Shown: piece after piece, positions 1 through 9,389 of the stretch
Position numbering within the stretch: position 1 is the stretch's first letter
Layout of the letters: each line of letters begins with the position of its first letter
Made by a program: the position numbers and the translations under genes
From: an uncultured Methanobacteriaceae archaeon
GTDB lineage: Archaea; Methanobacteriota; Methanobacteria; Methanobacteriales; Methanobacteriaceae
Direction of reading: 5' to 3'
Assembly: GCA_947259185.1 (NCBI GenBank)
Contig: CAMYKT010000005.1
Coordinates: 1 to 64,000 of the forward strand
DNA: 64,000 nt
Notes under the pieces: model-generated
Seen by the model: only the letters and a program-made list of their open reading frames with translations
The model's database searches: none
Told to the model about the DNA's origin: nothing

Positions 1-501
1 GGAGGGGAGAGTTTTTTTATAAATAAATTTACAGCCCGTAGCCCCGGCGAAATCACCATGGCTCCACCCTTACCGGGAGATATACACGCTATGGATATGG
101 AAGATCAAACCATTTATGTTCAGTCCGGATCTTTTATGGCCAGTACCATAGGAATAGATATTGATACCAGTTGGGGAGGTTCTAAAACATTTTTCTCAAG
201 AGAAGGTTTGTTTTTGCTCAAAATCAGAGGAAGTGGGAAATTATTCGCCTCCAGTTTTGGTGCTATCCATCCAGTTGATTTGCAAAGTGGGGAAAATTAT
301 CTGGTAGATACCGGGCACGTCGTAGCTTTTGAAGAGGGTATAGGTTACAATGTGAAAAGGATTGGGGGAATGAAATCTACTTTATTCAGTGGGGAAGGTT
401 TAGTGGTGGAACTCACTGGACCGGGTAGAGCCTGGATACAAACCAGAAGTGAAGATTCCTTTTTATCCTGGCTAATTCCTCGTTTACCAAAACAAGGATA
501 A
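1..501 (+). CDS. AIM24 / TIGR00266-family protein, 5' end cut by window
   Basis: The reading frame is open from base 1, so the start lies upstream; the first in-window ATG (58) is internal. The visible 166 residues are rich in glycine and beta strand and include GEITMAPPLPGDI, YVQSGSFMAST and VELTGPGRAWIQT, which are typical of the AIM24/DUF124 (TIGR00266) beta-sandwich family. In yeast the family member is mitochondrial; the function in archaea is not known. It ends 29 bases before the convergent Hjc gene. Family assignment is by remembered motif pattern and is fairly secure; the role is open. Confidence 0.8.
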   Translation, partial: GGESFFINKFTARSPGEITMAPPLPGDIHAMDMEDQTIYVQSGSFMASTIGIDIDTSWGGSKTFFSREGLFLLKIRGSGKLFASSFGAIHPVDLQSGENYLVDTGHVVAFEEGIGYNVKRIGGMKSTLFSGEGLVVELTGPGRAWIQTRSEDSFLSWLIPRLPKQG

Positions 502-529
502 ATATAGAAATAGTCTTATCCCACTATTT

Positions 530-937
530 TTATAACTTAAGCTGTTTAGATTTACCCAGTAATTCATCAAGGTCTAAACCCTTATTAAATGCTAGGTCTA
601 AATCTAAACGGTAATTTTTATTTTTAGTGAGAATGAGATCTTCAGGAGATAAAAAAAGCCATTTTTTATATTTAAATTTAATTCCCACATAAGGCTGGGC
701 TCCAAAAATGCCTGAAAATTCACATAAGCCCCCTATCTTTTCAGAATCAATATAGATTCTTTCTTTTGAAGTGGTTTTAACTTCTATGGCCAGATAGATC
801 TTACCATTACCTGCCAGTACATCAGGAAGAGGTTTTTTAGTTGCTCCGCCTGAAGCCGGGGCCCTCATAGCTGCAAAATCCGATTCCCATAGTAATCTAA
901 CCAGATCTCTTTCTTCTTTGGAACCTTTTTTTACCAT
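530..937 (-). CDS. hjc: Holliday junction resolvase Hjc
   Basis: A 135-residue protein of the usual length for archaeal Hjc, which cuts four-way DNA junctions symmetrically as a dimer during recombination and fork repair. Visible family signatures are GSKEERDLVRLL near the N-terminus (catalytic Glu), RAPASGGATKKPLPDVLA (metal-binding Asp) and YLAIEVKTT (Glu-X-Lys of the nuclease active site). All the acidic and lysine residues of the PD-(D/E)XK site are present, so it should be active. It converges with the AIM24-family gene and is monocistronic as far as can be seen. Confidence 0.95.
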   Translation of the reverse strand: MVKKGSKEERDLVRLLWESDFAAMRAPASGGATKKPLPDVLAGNGKIYLAIEVKTTSKERIYIDSEKIGGLCEFSGIFGAQPYVGIKFKYKKWLFLSPEDLILTKNKNYRLDLDLAFNKGLDLDELLGKSKQLKL

Positions 938-1015
938 AAAACCATCTTATGATCATAATATAATATTCAACATTTAAAATGTGAGCCAAATTATCTAAAT
1001 TTGAATGATTAAATT

Positions 1016-1357
1016 TCAAATATGGCTTTCAATGCCCTTGGCAGTGAATGTTCCACTTCCAGTTGGTTCCTTTATCCAATCAATCTTAGATTCTTTGATT
1101 AAAATCCCTTTATCTGGAAATATAATATCTACCACGATTCCACAGCGCCTGTGATGGGGATCTTTGGTTAAAAATCGGGCGAAAGTTCCGGTGAAGCGAT
1201 ATTTATTTTTTACAAACCACTGTGTTACATATACTCCTTCCATCGAACCAATTTCCTGACCCTGGTACATCACTCTGGCTCGCATGGATCCACAGGTTCT
1301 TTCCATCTTAATCATCAGAATCAATCCCACAATAAGTGTTATAATGTTACTCATCAT
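1016..1357 (-). CDS. Hypothetical protein with N-terminal membrane anchor
   Basis: Not recognised. The 113-residue product begins with a short hydrophobic stretch (about residues 4-17, IITLIVGLILMI) that could be a signal anchor, followed by a soluble, mostly beta-looking domain with RFTGTFARFL and DPHHRRCGIVVDIIFPDKG. The start may be the first or second of two adjacent ATG codons. It lies between Hjc and the tRNA-His gene with no clear operon partner. Codon use looks like that of its neighbours. Probably a real but uncharacterised methanogen gene. Confidence 0.6.
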   Translation of the reverse strand: MMSNIITLIVGLILMIKMERTCGSMRARVMYQGQEIGSMEGVYVTQWFVKNKYRFTGTFARFLTKDPHHRRCGIVVDIIFPDKGILIKESKIDWIKEPTGSGTFTAKGIESHI

Positions 1358-1473
1358 ATAATAAGTAATTTTCTGATTAAATAATTAAAAGTGAGCTTAT
1401 TAAAATAAGAATAAGCCGTTTAATTTAATAATATTTGATTTTATAATATATAATAAAAAAAGAATAGATTATA

Positions 1474-1550
<77 letters not shown>

Positions 1551-1602
1551 AATTGATAATTGATTTTATGATCCTGAATTATAATTATGAATGTGTTTTC
1601 AA

Positions 1603-1686
<84 letters not shown>

Positions 1687-1779
1687 TATTAAAGGAAAGG
1701 CAAAATCCTTAAGGATTAAAAGGTAAAAAGTACATTCTGTAGAATTGTAAAATAGAATGCAAATTTACTAAAATATTAA

Positions 1780-1857
<78 letters not shown>

Positions 1858-1877
1858 AACGAATTTTTGTGCTTTAA

Positions 1878-1951
<74 letters not shown>

Positions 1952-1954
1952 AAG

Positions 1955-2029
<75 letters not shown>

Positions 2030-2041
2030 CTTGCCAAGTAA

Positions 2042-2058
2042 AGCCTGTAAAACAGGCT
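2042..2058 (-). other. Hairpin in the leader of the tRNA cluster
   Basis: AGCCTGT and ACAGGCT form a perfect 7-bp stem with a 3-base loop, 14 bases upstream of tRNA-Asn. If transcription starts about 25 bases after the TATA-like element, the hairpin lies inside the precursor leader and could guide 5' processing. It could equally end transcripts arriving from the zinc-ribbon gene at 2182. Confidence 0.45.
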
Positions 2059-2181
2059 ACAAAGGGCACCTATGTTTACAGTCTTTTAAAATATAGCACT
2101 TTAATCGAGTACACTTAGATTGATAGTCATCATATATAAACGTTTGGTAGTGGCATGAAATATATTCAGCTCTGGTTTTCA

Positions 2182-2607
2182 TCAGGGTGTAAAAAAAGCC
2201 CAGATTAAAGCAGCAATAAAAAAGGTTAAGGGTAAAGCCACCACTAAAGTGGACTTTCTGCGAGTATATATTAATACATAAACTAGAGCCATGAAAATTG
2301 CTATAAAAAGCGATATTTGAGGTAAAATCATGATTAAAATCCCATCCAGAATAATAAGGATTAAAGCACCCCATAAAACCACATCCCATTCTATTGAACT
2401 TTCTGTTTCCTCCTCAGGCTCATTATAGGTCTGGCTTTCATAATAGATATCTTCCGGATCATGAAGATTCGAATCCTCCTTTAAAACTTCAATTCTTGAT
2501 TTTATTGGTTTAGAAGAATATTGGGAATTCTTTAGAGCTTCCCCGCAATTTTTGCAAAATTGGGAGCTGTCTTCATTTTTCTCTCCGCAGTTTGAGCAGT
2601 AAACCAT
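2182..2607 (-). CDS. Zinc-ribbon membrane protein
   Basis: A 141-residue protein. Residues 3-24 form a zinc ribbon (CSNCGEKNEDSSQFCKNCG, two CXXC knuckles). An acidic, low-complexity linker follows to about residue 72 (EEETESS), and then three hydrophobic segments (about 74-95, 97-113 and 120-139). This ribbon-plus-membrane layout is common in archaea and bacteria, where the ribbon sits in the cytoplasm; no specific function is known. The gene is alone, upstream of the tRNA cluster. Confidence 0.75.
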   Translation of the reverse strand: MVYCSNCGEKNEDSSQFCKNCGEALKNSQYSSKPIKSRIEVLKEDSNLHDPEDIYYESQTYNEPEEETESSIEWDVVLWGALILIILDGILIMILPQISLFIAIFMALVYVLIYTRRKSTLVVALPLTFFIAALIWAFFTP

Positions 2608-2931
2608 GATTTCATCCTGATCTTATAATTTGATTTTAAGTAAAAGCTTTTTTTATAAAGAATTACTATTTTATCAAGTTTAGGTATATTAATTAAAGTT
2701 TATGGATATAAGTCTACTTATCTTTAATTCCCATTACTTATGATTATGAGCTTAATTATTTTACTAAATGTAAAAATTAATTATTGATTATTCACCATGG
2801 AACAATTATAAGCTAGTTTAAAATTATAATATTTTCCCCGGATTAGGAGAAAAATTTCGGCATTGGAATAATATGGAGATAGCCGTAATGGAAATTCTAT
2901 TCCGAGGTATTTTGAATAAGTAAGGTGCAAT
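2608..2931. other. Intergenic region between divergent genes
   Basis: An AT-rich 324-base stretch that must hold the promoters of the zinc-ribbon gene and the radical SAM gene. No RNA gene was recognised. On the plus strand a short frame (ATG at 2873 to stop at 2923, 16 codons, open upstream without a start) runs almost up to the radical SAM ribosome binding site. It could be a leader peptide or a worn gene end, but it is too short to call. Confidence 0.4.
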
Positions 2932-3939
2932 ATGAAAGTTATAGATAGTTTAGAGAATTTTAAAACATTGGAACTTATGGAAAAGGCCAATAAAATCCAT
3001 TTAAAACGGCATGGTAAAGATATAACCCTGGAAAGGGCCGTTTTTCTTTCCTGGTGGTGCGATAAAGGGGATTGTGCCTTTTGTTATATGAGTACCCAGA
3101 AGCCCAAAATTAAAGATCCTTTGAAGGCCCGTAGAAGCATTAATTCCATTTTAGCAGAAGCAGAGTTATGTAAACGTTTAGGATGGAACATAGAATTTTT
3201 ATCAGGAGGCTATGGATCTTTTAGTACCTCTGAAATAAAAAAAATAGCCAGCAAAATATATGAAATCACCAGCCATCCGGTATGGTTAAATACCGGTATT
3301 AGTACAAATCTGGCAGAATATGGAGAAGAAATAGTAGGAATTACCGGGGCAGTGGAGGTAGTTAACCCCAAACTGCATGATAAAATTTGTCCCAGTAAAA
3401 GTCTGGAAGATATAGAGAATATGCTTGCTATGGCCGGTGATCTGGGATTTAAAAAAGCAATAACTATCATTTTAGGATTGGGGGAAACCCCTCATGATCT
3501 TGAATATTTATTTGATATGATAAGAGATGGGGGAATTCAGAGAATTACTTTTTATTCCTTAAATCCCCACCCGGGCACACCCTATGAGAACCAGCCCTCC
3601 CCCTCGTCTTTGTATTATGCAGGGATAGTGGCCGCCGCCAGGATTACGTTCCCTGATCTGGAAATAATATGTGGGACCTGGATAGATAACCTGGCCAATA
3701 TAGGGCCATTAATTCTTAGCGGTGCCAATGGTTTGACCAAATTTCCGCTTTTTAAAATGTTTGGAACCCGTTATGGGAAGAGGGTGGAGGAAGAAGTATT
3801 CTGGTCTGGAAGAAATCTAAAAGGAACTTTCAGTGATTATAATTTATTATTAGATAATTCCAGCACCTCCCCTGAATTGGATTCTTATGTAAAAAGATAC
3901 ATTGATAAGTGCCTTAATAACAAATCTCTAAGTGAGTAA
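2932..3939 (+). CDS. Radical SAM protein with CX4CX2C cluster motif
   Basis: A 335-residue radical SAM enzyme. The cluster motif at residues 43-51 is CDKGDCAFC, i.e. C-X4-C-X2-C instead of the usual C-X3-C-X2-C. It is followed by a glycine-rich SAM-binding stretch (EFLSGGYGSF), a barrel with IILGLGETPHD, and HPGTP. The C-terminal part (about 235-290) contains GTWIDNLANIGPLILSGANG, like the biotin synthase/HmdB group. HmdB/HcgA of FeGP-cofactor synthesis has CX5CX2C, so this is a related but distinct spacing. Substrate unknown. The ribosome binding site AAGGTG sits 5 bases before the ATG. Confidence 0.8.
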   Translation: MKVIDSLENFKTLELMEKANKIHLKRHGKDITLERAVFLSWWCDKGDCAFCYMSTQKPKIKDPLKARRSINSILAEAELCKRLGWNIEFLSGGYGSFSTSEIKKIASKIYEITSHPVWLNTGISTNLAEYGEEIVGITGAVEVVNPKLHDKICPSKSLEDIENMLAMAGDLGFKKAITIILGLGETPHDLEYLFDMIRDGGIQRITFYSLNPHPGTPYENQPSPSSLYYAGIVAAARITFPDLEIICGTWIDNLANIGPLILSGANGLTKFPLFKMFGTRYGKRVEEEVFWSGRNLKGTFSDYNLLLDNSSTSPELDSYVKRYIDKCLNNKSLSE

Positions 3940-4064
3940 ATAAAGGGATTAGTACCATAAATATTAATCCTTATGCATAAGAGTACTTACATACCTCGTG
4001 CTAAATTTAATATAATCTATAATAACTGCTTTAAATTTTTATAAGAGGAGGAATTGCCATTAAG

Positions 4065-5417
4065 ATGAAATGCGGATTGGAAATTCACGTTCAACTGGAA
4101 ACTGATTCTAAGCTCTTTTGTGATTGTCGCACTAATTACCAGGATACCCCGGCCAACACTAATATTTGCCATGTTTGTTTGAATCAACCAGGGGCCAAGC
4201 CCTATCCCACCAATGAGAAAGCTCTGGAAGGTGCCCTTAAAATTGCATTGATGTTAGACTGTAAGATAGCCAAAGAAGTCACCTATTTTATGCGAAAGCA
4301 TTATAACTACCCTGATCTTTCATCTGGTTATCAACGTACCAGCATACCCATTGGATATGAAGGGGATCTTAATGGGGTAAGAATCCGGGAAGTACATATG
4401 GAAGAAGACCCTGGACAGTACAAACCAGATACTGGTACAGTTGATTTCAATCGTTCTGGAATTCCATTAATAGAAATTGTAACAGAACCCGACATGAAAT
4501 CTCCTGAAGAAGCTCGTAAATTCCTTAGAGAACTAATAAGAGTATTGGAGTACAGTGGAAATGCCCGTGGAGAAGGGACCATGCGTGCAGATGTTAATAT
4601 ATCCCTGGAAGGGGGTAAAAGGGTGGAAATTAAGAATGTTAACTCCATCAAAGGAGCTTACAAAGCTCTTAAATTTGAAATGGTTCGGCAAAAGAATTTA
4701 CTAAAAAGAGGGGTTGAGGTAACACAGGAAACCCGTGCCTTTCTGGAAGCACAAATGATAACAGTTTCTATGAGACTAAAAGAAGAAGCTGAAGATTATC
4801 GATATATACCTGATCCAGATTTGCCCCCTATGAAATCAGATGACAGTCAGGTGCAGGTTATCAAAGAAAAAATGCCAGAGCCGCCTCATATAAAGACCAA
4901 GAGATTTATGGAAGAATACCATCTGGCGGAAGAACATGCTAAAGTATTGACCTCTGAATTAGAGCTGGCAGATACTTATGAAGATGTTGTAAAGGAGATT
5001 GAAGCTGAATTTGCTGCATTATGGATGAGAGATGAATTAAAAAGGGTCATTTATTACAATAAAATGACTTTCCAGGAAAGTGAAATAACAACTTCCCAGA
5101 TAGTAGAACTTTTGCAGATGCTTCAGAACAAAGAAATCACCGCCAAAGCAGGAAAGCGTATCATAGAACAGCTCCCCCATAGTTCTAAAAGTCCCCGGTT
5201 TATAGCAGAAGAAATGGGTCTGGTGGGAATTGTTAATGAAGATGAAGTATTAAATGCGGCAAAAAAAGCCATTGAAGAAAACCCTGCAGCAGTGGAAGAT
5301 TATCATCAGGGAAAGAAAGCATCCATGAATTTCTTAGTTGGGCAGGTGATGAAATTAACCCGAGGAAAAGCAGAACCTGGAAATACGGTGAAAATATTGC
5401 GTGATTTGCTTAAGTAA
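4065..5417 (+). CDS. gatB: Asp-tRNA(Asn)/Glu-tRNA(Gln) amidotransferase subunit B
   Basis: A 450-residue GatB. The N-terminus GLEIHVQLET, the paired cysteines (CDCRTNY, CHVCLNQPGAKP) that bind zinc, HYNYPDLSSGYQ and EEDPGQ are all family signatures; the C-terminal YqeY-like tail starts near residue 300. There is no AspRS-like insertion, so it is GatB rather than archaeal GatE. In the GatCAB complex it binds mischarged tRNA and its kinase site activates the aspartate or glutamate for amidation. GatA and GatC are not in the window. The strong GAGGAGG lies about 13 bases before the ATG. Confidence 0.96.
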   Translation: MKCGLEIHVQLETDSKLFCDCRTNYQDTPANTNICHVCLNQPGAKPYPTNEKALEGALKIALMLDCKIAKEVTYFMRKHYNYPDLSSGYQRTSIPIGYEGDLNGVRIREVHMEEDPGQYKPDTGTVDFNRSGIPLIEIVTEPDMKSPEEARKFLRELIRVLEYSGNARGEGTMRADVNISLEGGKRVEIKNVNSIKGAYKALKFEMVRQKNLLKRGVEVTQETRAFLEAQMITVSMRLKEEAEDYRYIPDPDLPPMKSDDSQVQVIKEKMPEPPHIKTKRFMEEYHLAEEHAKVLTSELELADTYEDVVKEIEAEFAALWMRDELKRVIYYNKMTFQESEITTSQIVELLQMLQNKEITAKAGKRIIEQLPHSSKSPRFIAEEMGLVGIVNEDEVLNAAKKAIEENPAAVEDYHQGKKASMNFLVGQVMKLTRGKAEPGNTVKILRDLLK

Positions 5418-5442
5418 GAATTCCAGCAGTAGTTGATTAGTT

Positions 5443-5691
5443 ATGGCCAAAAGTATCTTAAATCTTCTGATGTGGCATCCAGAAAAAAAATTATCAACCT
5501 GTAAAATAACATATATCCATCGAGGCAGCCCTTACAATTTAAAAACCGTTCCGGGTTCTAAAATAAAAAAAATTGAAAAAGGATTTTTGGTTCTAAAAGA
5601 AGATATACAGATACCTTATCATCGCATAATAAAGATTGAGTGTCCAGATAATTTAATATGGAAAAAGTGTGTTTCTAAAAGTAATATTTAA
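5443..5691 (+). CDS. DUF504 (UPF0248) family protein
   Basis: An 82-residue basic protein beginning MAKSILNLLMWHPEK, with the family-type middle THRG-like IHRGSPYNLKTVPGS and the ending IPYHRIIKIE. These match the archaeal DUF504/UPF0248 family, whose biochemical role is unknown. It starts 25 bases after gatB and ends 14 before the CBS-ParB gene, so it is probably cotranscribed with both. Identification rests on the HPEK, RG and IPYHRI pattern. Confidence 0.8.
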   Translation: MAKSILNLLMWHPEKKLSTCKITYIHRGSPYNLKTVPGSKIKKIEKGFLVLKEDIQIPYHRIIKIECPDNLIWKKCVSKSNI

Positions 5692-5705
5692 TTGAAGGGA
5701 TAAAT

Positions 5706-6524
<819 letters not shown>

Positions 6525-6526
6525 TA

Positions 6527-6817
6527 ATGAATAGTAAAGATGTATTAGAAGAAATTTATGAAGTTTTAAAAGACCGTCGAGATCATCCTAAAGATTCATA
6601 TACTTCCCAGTTGATGCAAAATGATAAAAAATCTGCAGAAGATAAAATACTGGAAAAAATTGGAGAAGAAGCTACTGAAGTTATAATCGCTTCTAAAAAT
6701 GATGAAAGATTGGTCCAGGAATCGGCTGATTTAATCTTCCACACCATTTTATTGCTGGTTTATAAAGGAATTGAACTGGATGACCTTTTAGATGAATTTA
6801 AAAGTCGAAGAAAGTAA
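6527..6817 (+). CDS. hisE: Phosphoribosyl-ATP pyrophosphatase
   Basis: The 96-residue protein catalyses the second step of histidine synthesis, hydrolysing phosphoribosyl-ATP to phosphoribosyl-AMP. Its all-alpha MazG-like fold is shown by the metal-binding pattern GEEATEVIIASKN followed by ESADLIFHTILLLVYKGI. It is a standalone HisE without a HisI fusion, as in most methanogens. Its ATG is 2 bases from the stop of the CBS-ParB gene, so the two are translationally linked. Confidence 0.96.
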   Translation: MNSKDVLEEIYEVLKDRRDHPKDSYTSQLMQNDKKSAEDKILEKIGEEATEVIIASKNDERLVQESADLIFHTILLLVYKGIELDDLLDEFKSRRK

Positions 6818-6837
6818 TTAGGAATATAGGAGATATT

Positions 6838-7428
6838 TCAGGGGAAAAATTCATTAACTATTTTTTTTGTTTCACTTAACCATGCCTTACGTTCTTCAGG
6901 AGTACTGCAGGATATGGTGCGAAAAATTTTTCGGTAAACCTGATAAACTCCACAAAAGTCAAAAACGCAATCTTTCCATATTCTCTCCAGGGGATCACCA
7001 AATACTTCTATTTCCCGTTTCTCAGGAGTATTAGAAGTATTGAACACCAGGGCTGTTTTTATTTTTAAAAGTCCATGGGGAACACCCGACCCATCATCAC
7101 CCTCATCAAATTCGTAGGCTATGCCTGAGCGAAGCACTCGATCCATCCAGCCTTTTAATATGGCCGGTGGTTGGCCCCACCAGTTAGGATGGATTATGAT
7201 TAGGCCTTCTACTTTTTTTATTTCTTCCCGGTGTTGAATAACCAGATAATCTTTAGTTTTACCATTAGCCAGTTCCGTTCCAGTTAAAATAGGATTGAAT
7301 TTTTCTTTATAAAGATGGTGAGCGTAAACATGGTGCTGGTTAGTGTGCAATGATTTAATCACGGTTTGATATAGAGCATGATTAAAACTTTTTTCATAAG
7401 GGTGGGCCACAATTACCATTATCTCCAT
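6838..7428 (-). CDS. Flavodoxin-fold NAD(P)H oxidoreductase (NQO/MdaB type)
   Basis: A quinone-reductase-like flavoprotein of about 197 residues. It opens with VIVAHPYEKSFNHALY and contains LIIIHPNWWGQPPAILKGWMDRVL, the active-site loop pattern of the KefF/MdaB/NQO1 family, and later FGDPLERIWK and FCGV. These enzymes bind FMN or FAD and pass two electrons from NAD(P)H to quinones or small electrophiles. Start candidates are TTG at 7437, ATG at 7428 and ATG at 7419; 7428 was chosen for spacing from GGGAG. It follows the methyltransferase at 7448 by 19 bases. Confidence 0.85.
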   Translation of the reverse strand: MEIMVIVAHPYEKSFNHALYQTVIKSLHTNQHHVYAHHLYKEKFNPILTGTELANGKTKDYLVIQHREEIKKVEGLIIIHPNWWGQPPAILKGWMDRVLRSGIAYEFDEGDDGSGVPHGLLKIKTALVFNTSNTPEKREIEVFGDPLERIWKDCVFDFCGVYQVYRKIFRTISCSTPEERKAWLSETKKIVNEFFP

Positions 7429-7447
7429 TTGAATCAATCTCCCTCAT

Positions 7448-8251
7448 TTATTTTCGGGCTACCGCCTTAAAAAAATTATAAAAGAAAGTTCCATCTTTCT
7501 CGGCAGATTTATGCAAGTCTTCCATACCCTGATCCCATTCTCTTTTTTTTATTATCCCTGAGTCTATTGCCTGATTTTTCAATCCTTCCACCATGGCAAT
7601 TATGGTCTTTTTTATGAATCCCTCCCCCATGTGGGGTTGGCTATTATCCACATAGACCACCAGGGGAGTTACCACTATATCCTCAAAACCAGCCTCAGTT
7701 AAAATAGGATAAAGTTTCCTTCCCAGCAGCGGATCTCCACCTAAATCTTTCTGGGCTTTAATTAAATATTTCCATGTCTTTAAAGCCTGTTCACTTTCTG
7801 GATGGAAGTAGCAGGATCCATGATCCCCTTCAATAACCGTGATTGTTCCTCCGGGTTTTAGAACTTTATTAAGTTTTTTCAAGGTTTGAATCGGGTCCAG
7901 AGTATGCTCTAAGACAAAGCAGACAAAAATATGGTCAAAACTTTCTTTCTCAAAGGGAAGATCCATAATATCTGCTTTTACAAATTCAACATTTTTTATT
8001 CCCTCTTTTTTAATAAGACTTCGAGCCTGATTTAAGGATTCTTCAAAAAGATCTATGGATATAATCTGGGCATCTGGACTGTTTTTAGCCAGCAATATAG
8101 TTTGAGCACCTACTCCACAACCTGCTTCCAGTACTCTGCTGCCTGCAGGGAATTTAATATTATTATGAAGTAAATCAGACAAAGTTTTTGCCTGATCCTG
8201 AAGTCTGGTAGCTTCCTCATTAGAATATCCATGTACATAATCATTTTTCAT
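7448..8251 (-). CDS. Class I SAM-dependent methyltransferase (UbiE-like)
   Basis: 267 residues with motif I VLEAGCGVGAQTILLA (about 40-55), motif II acidic IISIDLFEESL, DIMDLPFEKESFDHIFVCFVLEH (motif IV) and LKPGGTITVIEGDHG (motif VI). This is the UbiE/Methyltransf_11 pattern for small-molecule substrates. The substrate cannot be told; the C-terminal half (GEGFIKKTIIAMVEGLK) is the specificity region. It precedes the NQO-like gene, so the two may share a transcript. Confidence 0.88.
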   Translation of the reverse strand: MKNDYVHGYSNEEATRLQDQAKTLSDLLHNNIKFPAGSRVLEAGCGVGAQTILLAKNSPDAQIISIDLFEESLNQARSLIKKEGIKNVEFVKADIMDLPFEKESFDHIFVCFVLEHTLDPIQTLKKLNKVLKPGGTITVIEGDHGSCYFHPESEQALKTWKYLIKAQKDLGGDPLLGRKLYPILTEAGFEDIVVTPLVVYVDNSQPHMGEGFIKKTIIAMVEGLKNQAIDSGIIKKREWDQGMEDLHKSAEKDGTFFYNFFKAVARK

Positions 8252-8473
8252 GCTTTAAACCTGATTTATTTTAATATTGTTTTAGATAAAAAGTACGGGT
8301 TAAGTCAAGCCCCGGGTGAATAACTTATACCTGGCTTCATTTATACATTAGAACATTTTTAAGTATTTTATAGTCCAGATCTTTAATTTTATAATCAGAA
8401 AAGTCAATAACTTAACCGGATTCCAGATAACGGGATAAATCCCTACTCTGGATATTAATTGCATAACCCTGAT

Positions 8474-9310
8474 TTAGGATTCCCATAGTTTATTTAAGTC
8501 AGAGTAAGGATATATCCAATCAGTTTTAACAAATTCCAAGAGTTGATCTTTTTTTAGATATTTAAGAGATTTCTGGATAGCTTGCAGACTTGAAAATAAC
8601 AGTAAAGTAGGTAAACTAACCCGTTCCACTCCACATTCAACCAAATCCCCGATGGAGAACTGATTAATATTATAATTCATACCGGCTGCAATACTCACCG
8701 GGCCTTCTACTTCTGATTTTATTTTTTTAACTTCATCAAGAGTTTCTACATATGGAATAAATGCCAGATCCGCCCCGGCCTCCAAATATTTGTTGGCACG
8801 ATTAATTGCAGTTTTCAGTCCTTTATTTCTATTTTCTGTAGATTTTAAAGCATCAGTGCGACCGTTAATTATAAATTCAGGGAAATCAAGAGCTATGGAA
8901 GTTTCTCGGGCTATTTTTATCTTTTTAATCATTAACTCCTCATCCACCAGAGTCAGAGGATAATTAAAATCAGGGATCTGATCTTCAATATTAAGACCCG
9001 ACACCCCTACCCGAATAAACCGGTTTACAGTTTCTATTACCTTTTCAGGACCCCCATATCCATCTTCAGCATCAGCCATAACCGGTATATTCACTGCATT
9101 AACAATGCATCGTGTCCACTCTAAATTTTCATCCAGAGTCATCTCACTTTCCTTTTTATAGCCCGCTACGGTAGAAAAACTAAATCCTGAACATTGAACC
9201 GCTTTAAAGCCTGATTTTTCAATTAATTTAGCACTGATGGCGTCATAAGCATCAGGCATTATTAGTGTTTTTCCTGAATTTAAAAGCTTTTTTAGTTCAT
9301 TTCGATCCAT
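8474..9310 (-). CDS. PEP mutase / isocitrate lyase superfamily protein
   Basis: A 278-residue protein when started at the ATG at 9310, preceded by AGGGAT. An upstream in-frame start at 9418 would add 36 residues and overlap the methyltransferase, which is less likely. Signatures are LIMPDAYDAISAKLIEKSGFKAV, VMADAEDGYGG (metal-binding acids) and GLNIEDQ. These suit the 2-methylisocitrate lyase/PEP mutase/oxaloacetate hydrolase group. The KKCG lyase loop is absent (NVEG-like region reads IEDQIPDFNYP), so cleavage of isocitrate is unlikely. It is probably cotranscribed with the upstream methyltransferase. Confidence 0.85.
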   Translation of the reverse strand: MDRNELKKLLNSGKTLIMPDAYDAISAKLIEKSGFKAVQCSGFSFSTVAGYKKESEMTLDENLEWTRCIVNAVNIPVMADAEDGYGGPEKVIETVNRFIRVGVSGLNIEDQIPDFNYPLTLVDEELMIKKIKIARETSIALDFPEFIINGRTDALKSTENRNKGLKTAINRANKYLEAGADLAFIPYVETLDEVKKIKSEVEGPVSIAAGMNYNINQFSIGDLVECGVERVSLPTLLLFSSLQAIQKSLKYLKKDQLLEFVKTDWIYPYSDLNKLWES

Positions 9311-9389
9311 AATATCCCTTTTTACCTCAGATAGGGGGACAGTCTTTAGCCCCTTTAAACCATGAATAATTTCATTAGTAATTCTATAA

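Noticed and set aside
2057..2389. 110-codon minus-strand frame
   Set aside because: It overlaps the zinc-ribbon gene in another frame and has no ribosome binding site or family pattern.
2873..2923. 16-codon frame before the radical SAM gene
   Set aside because: Too short and without a ribosome binding site; noted only as possible leader or remnant.
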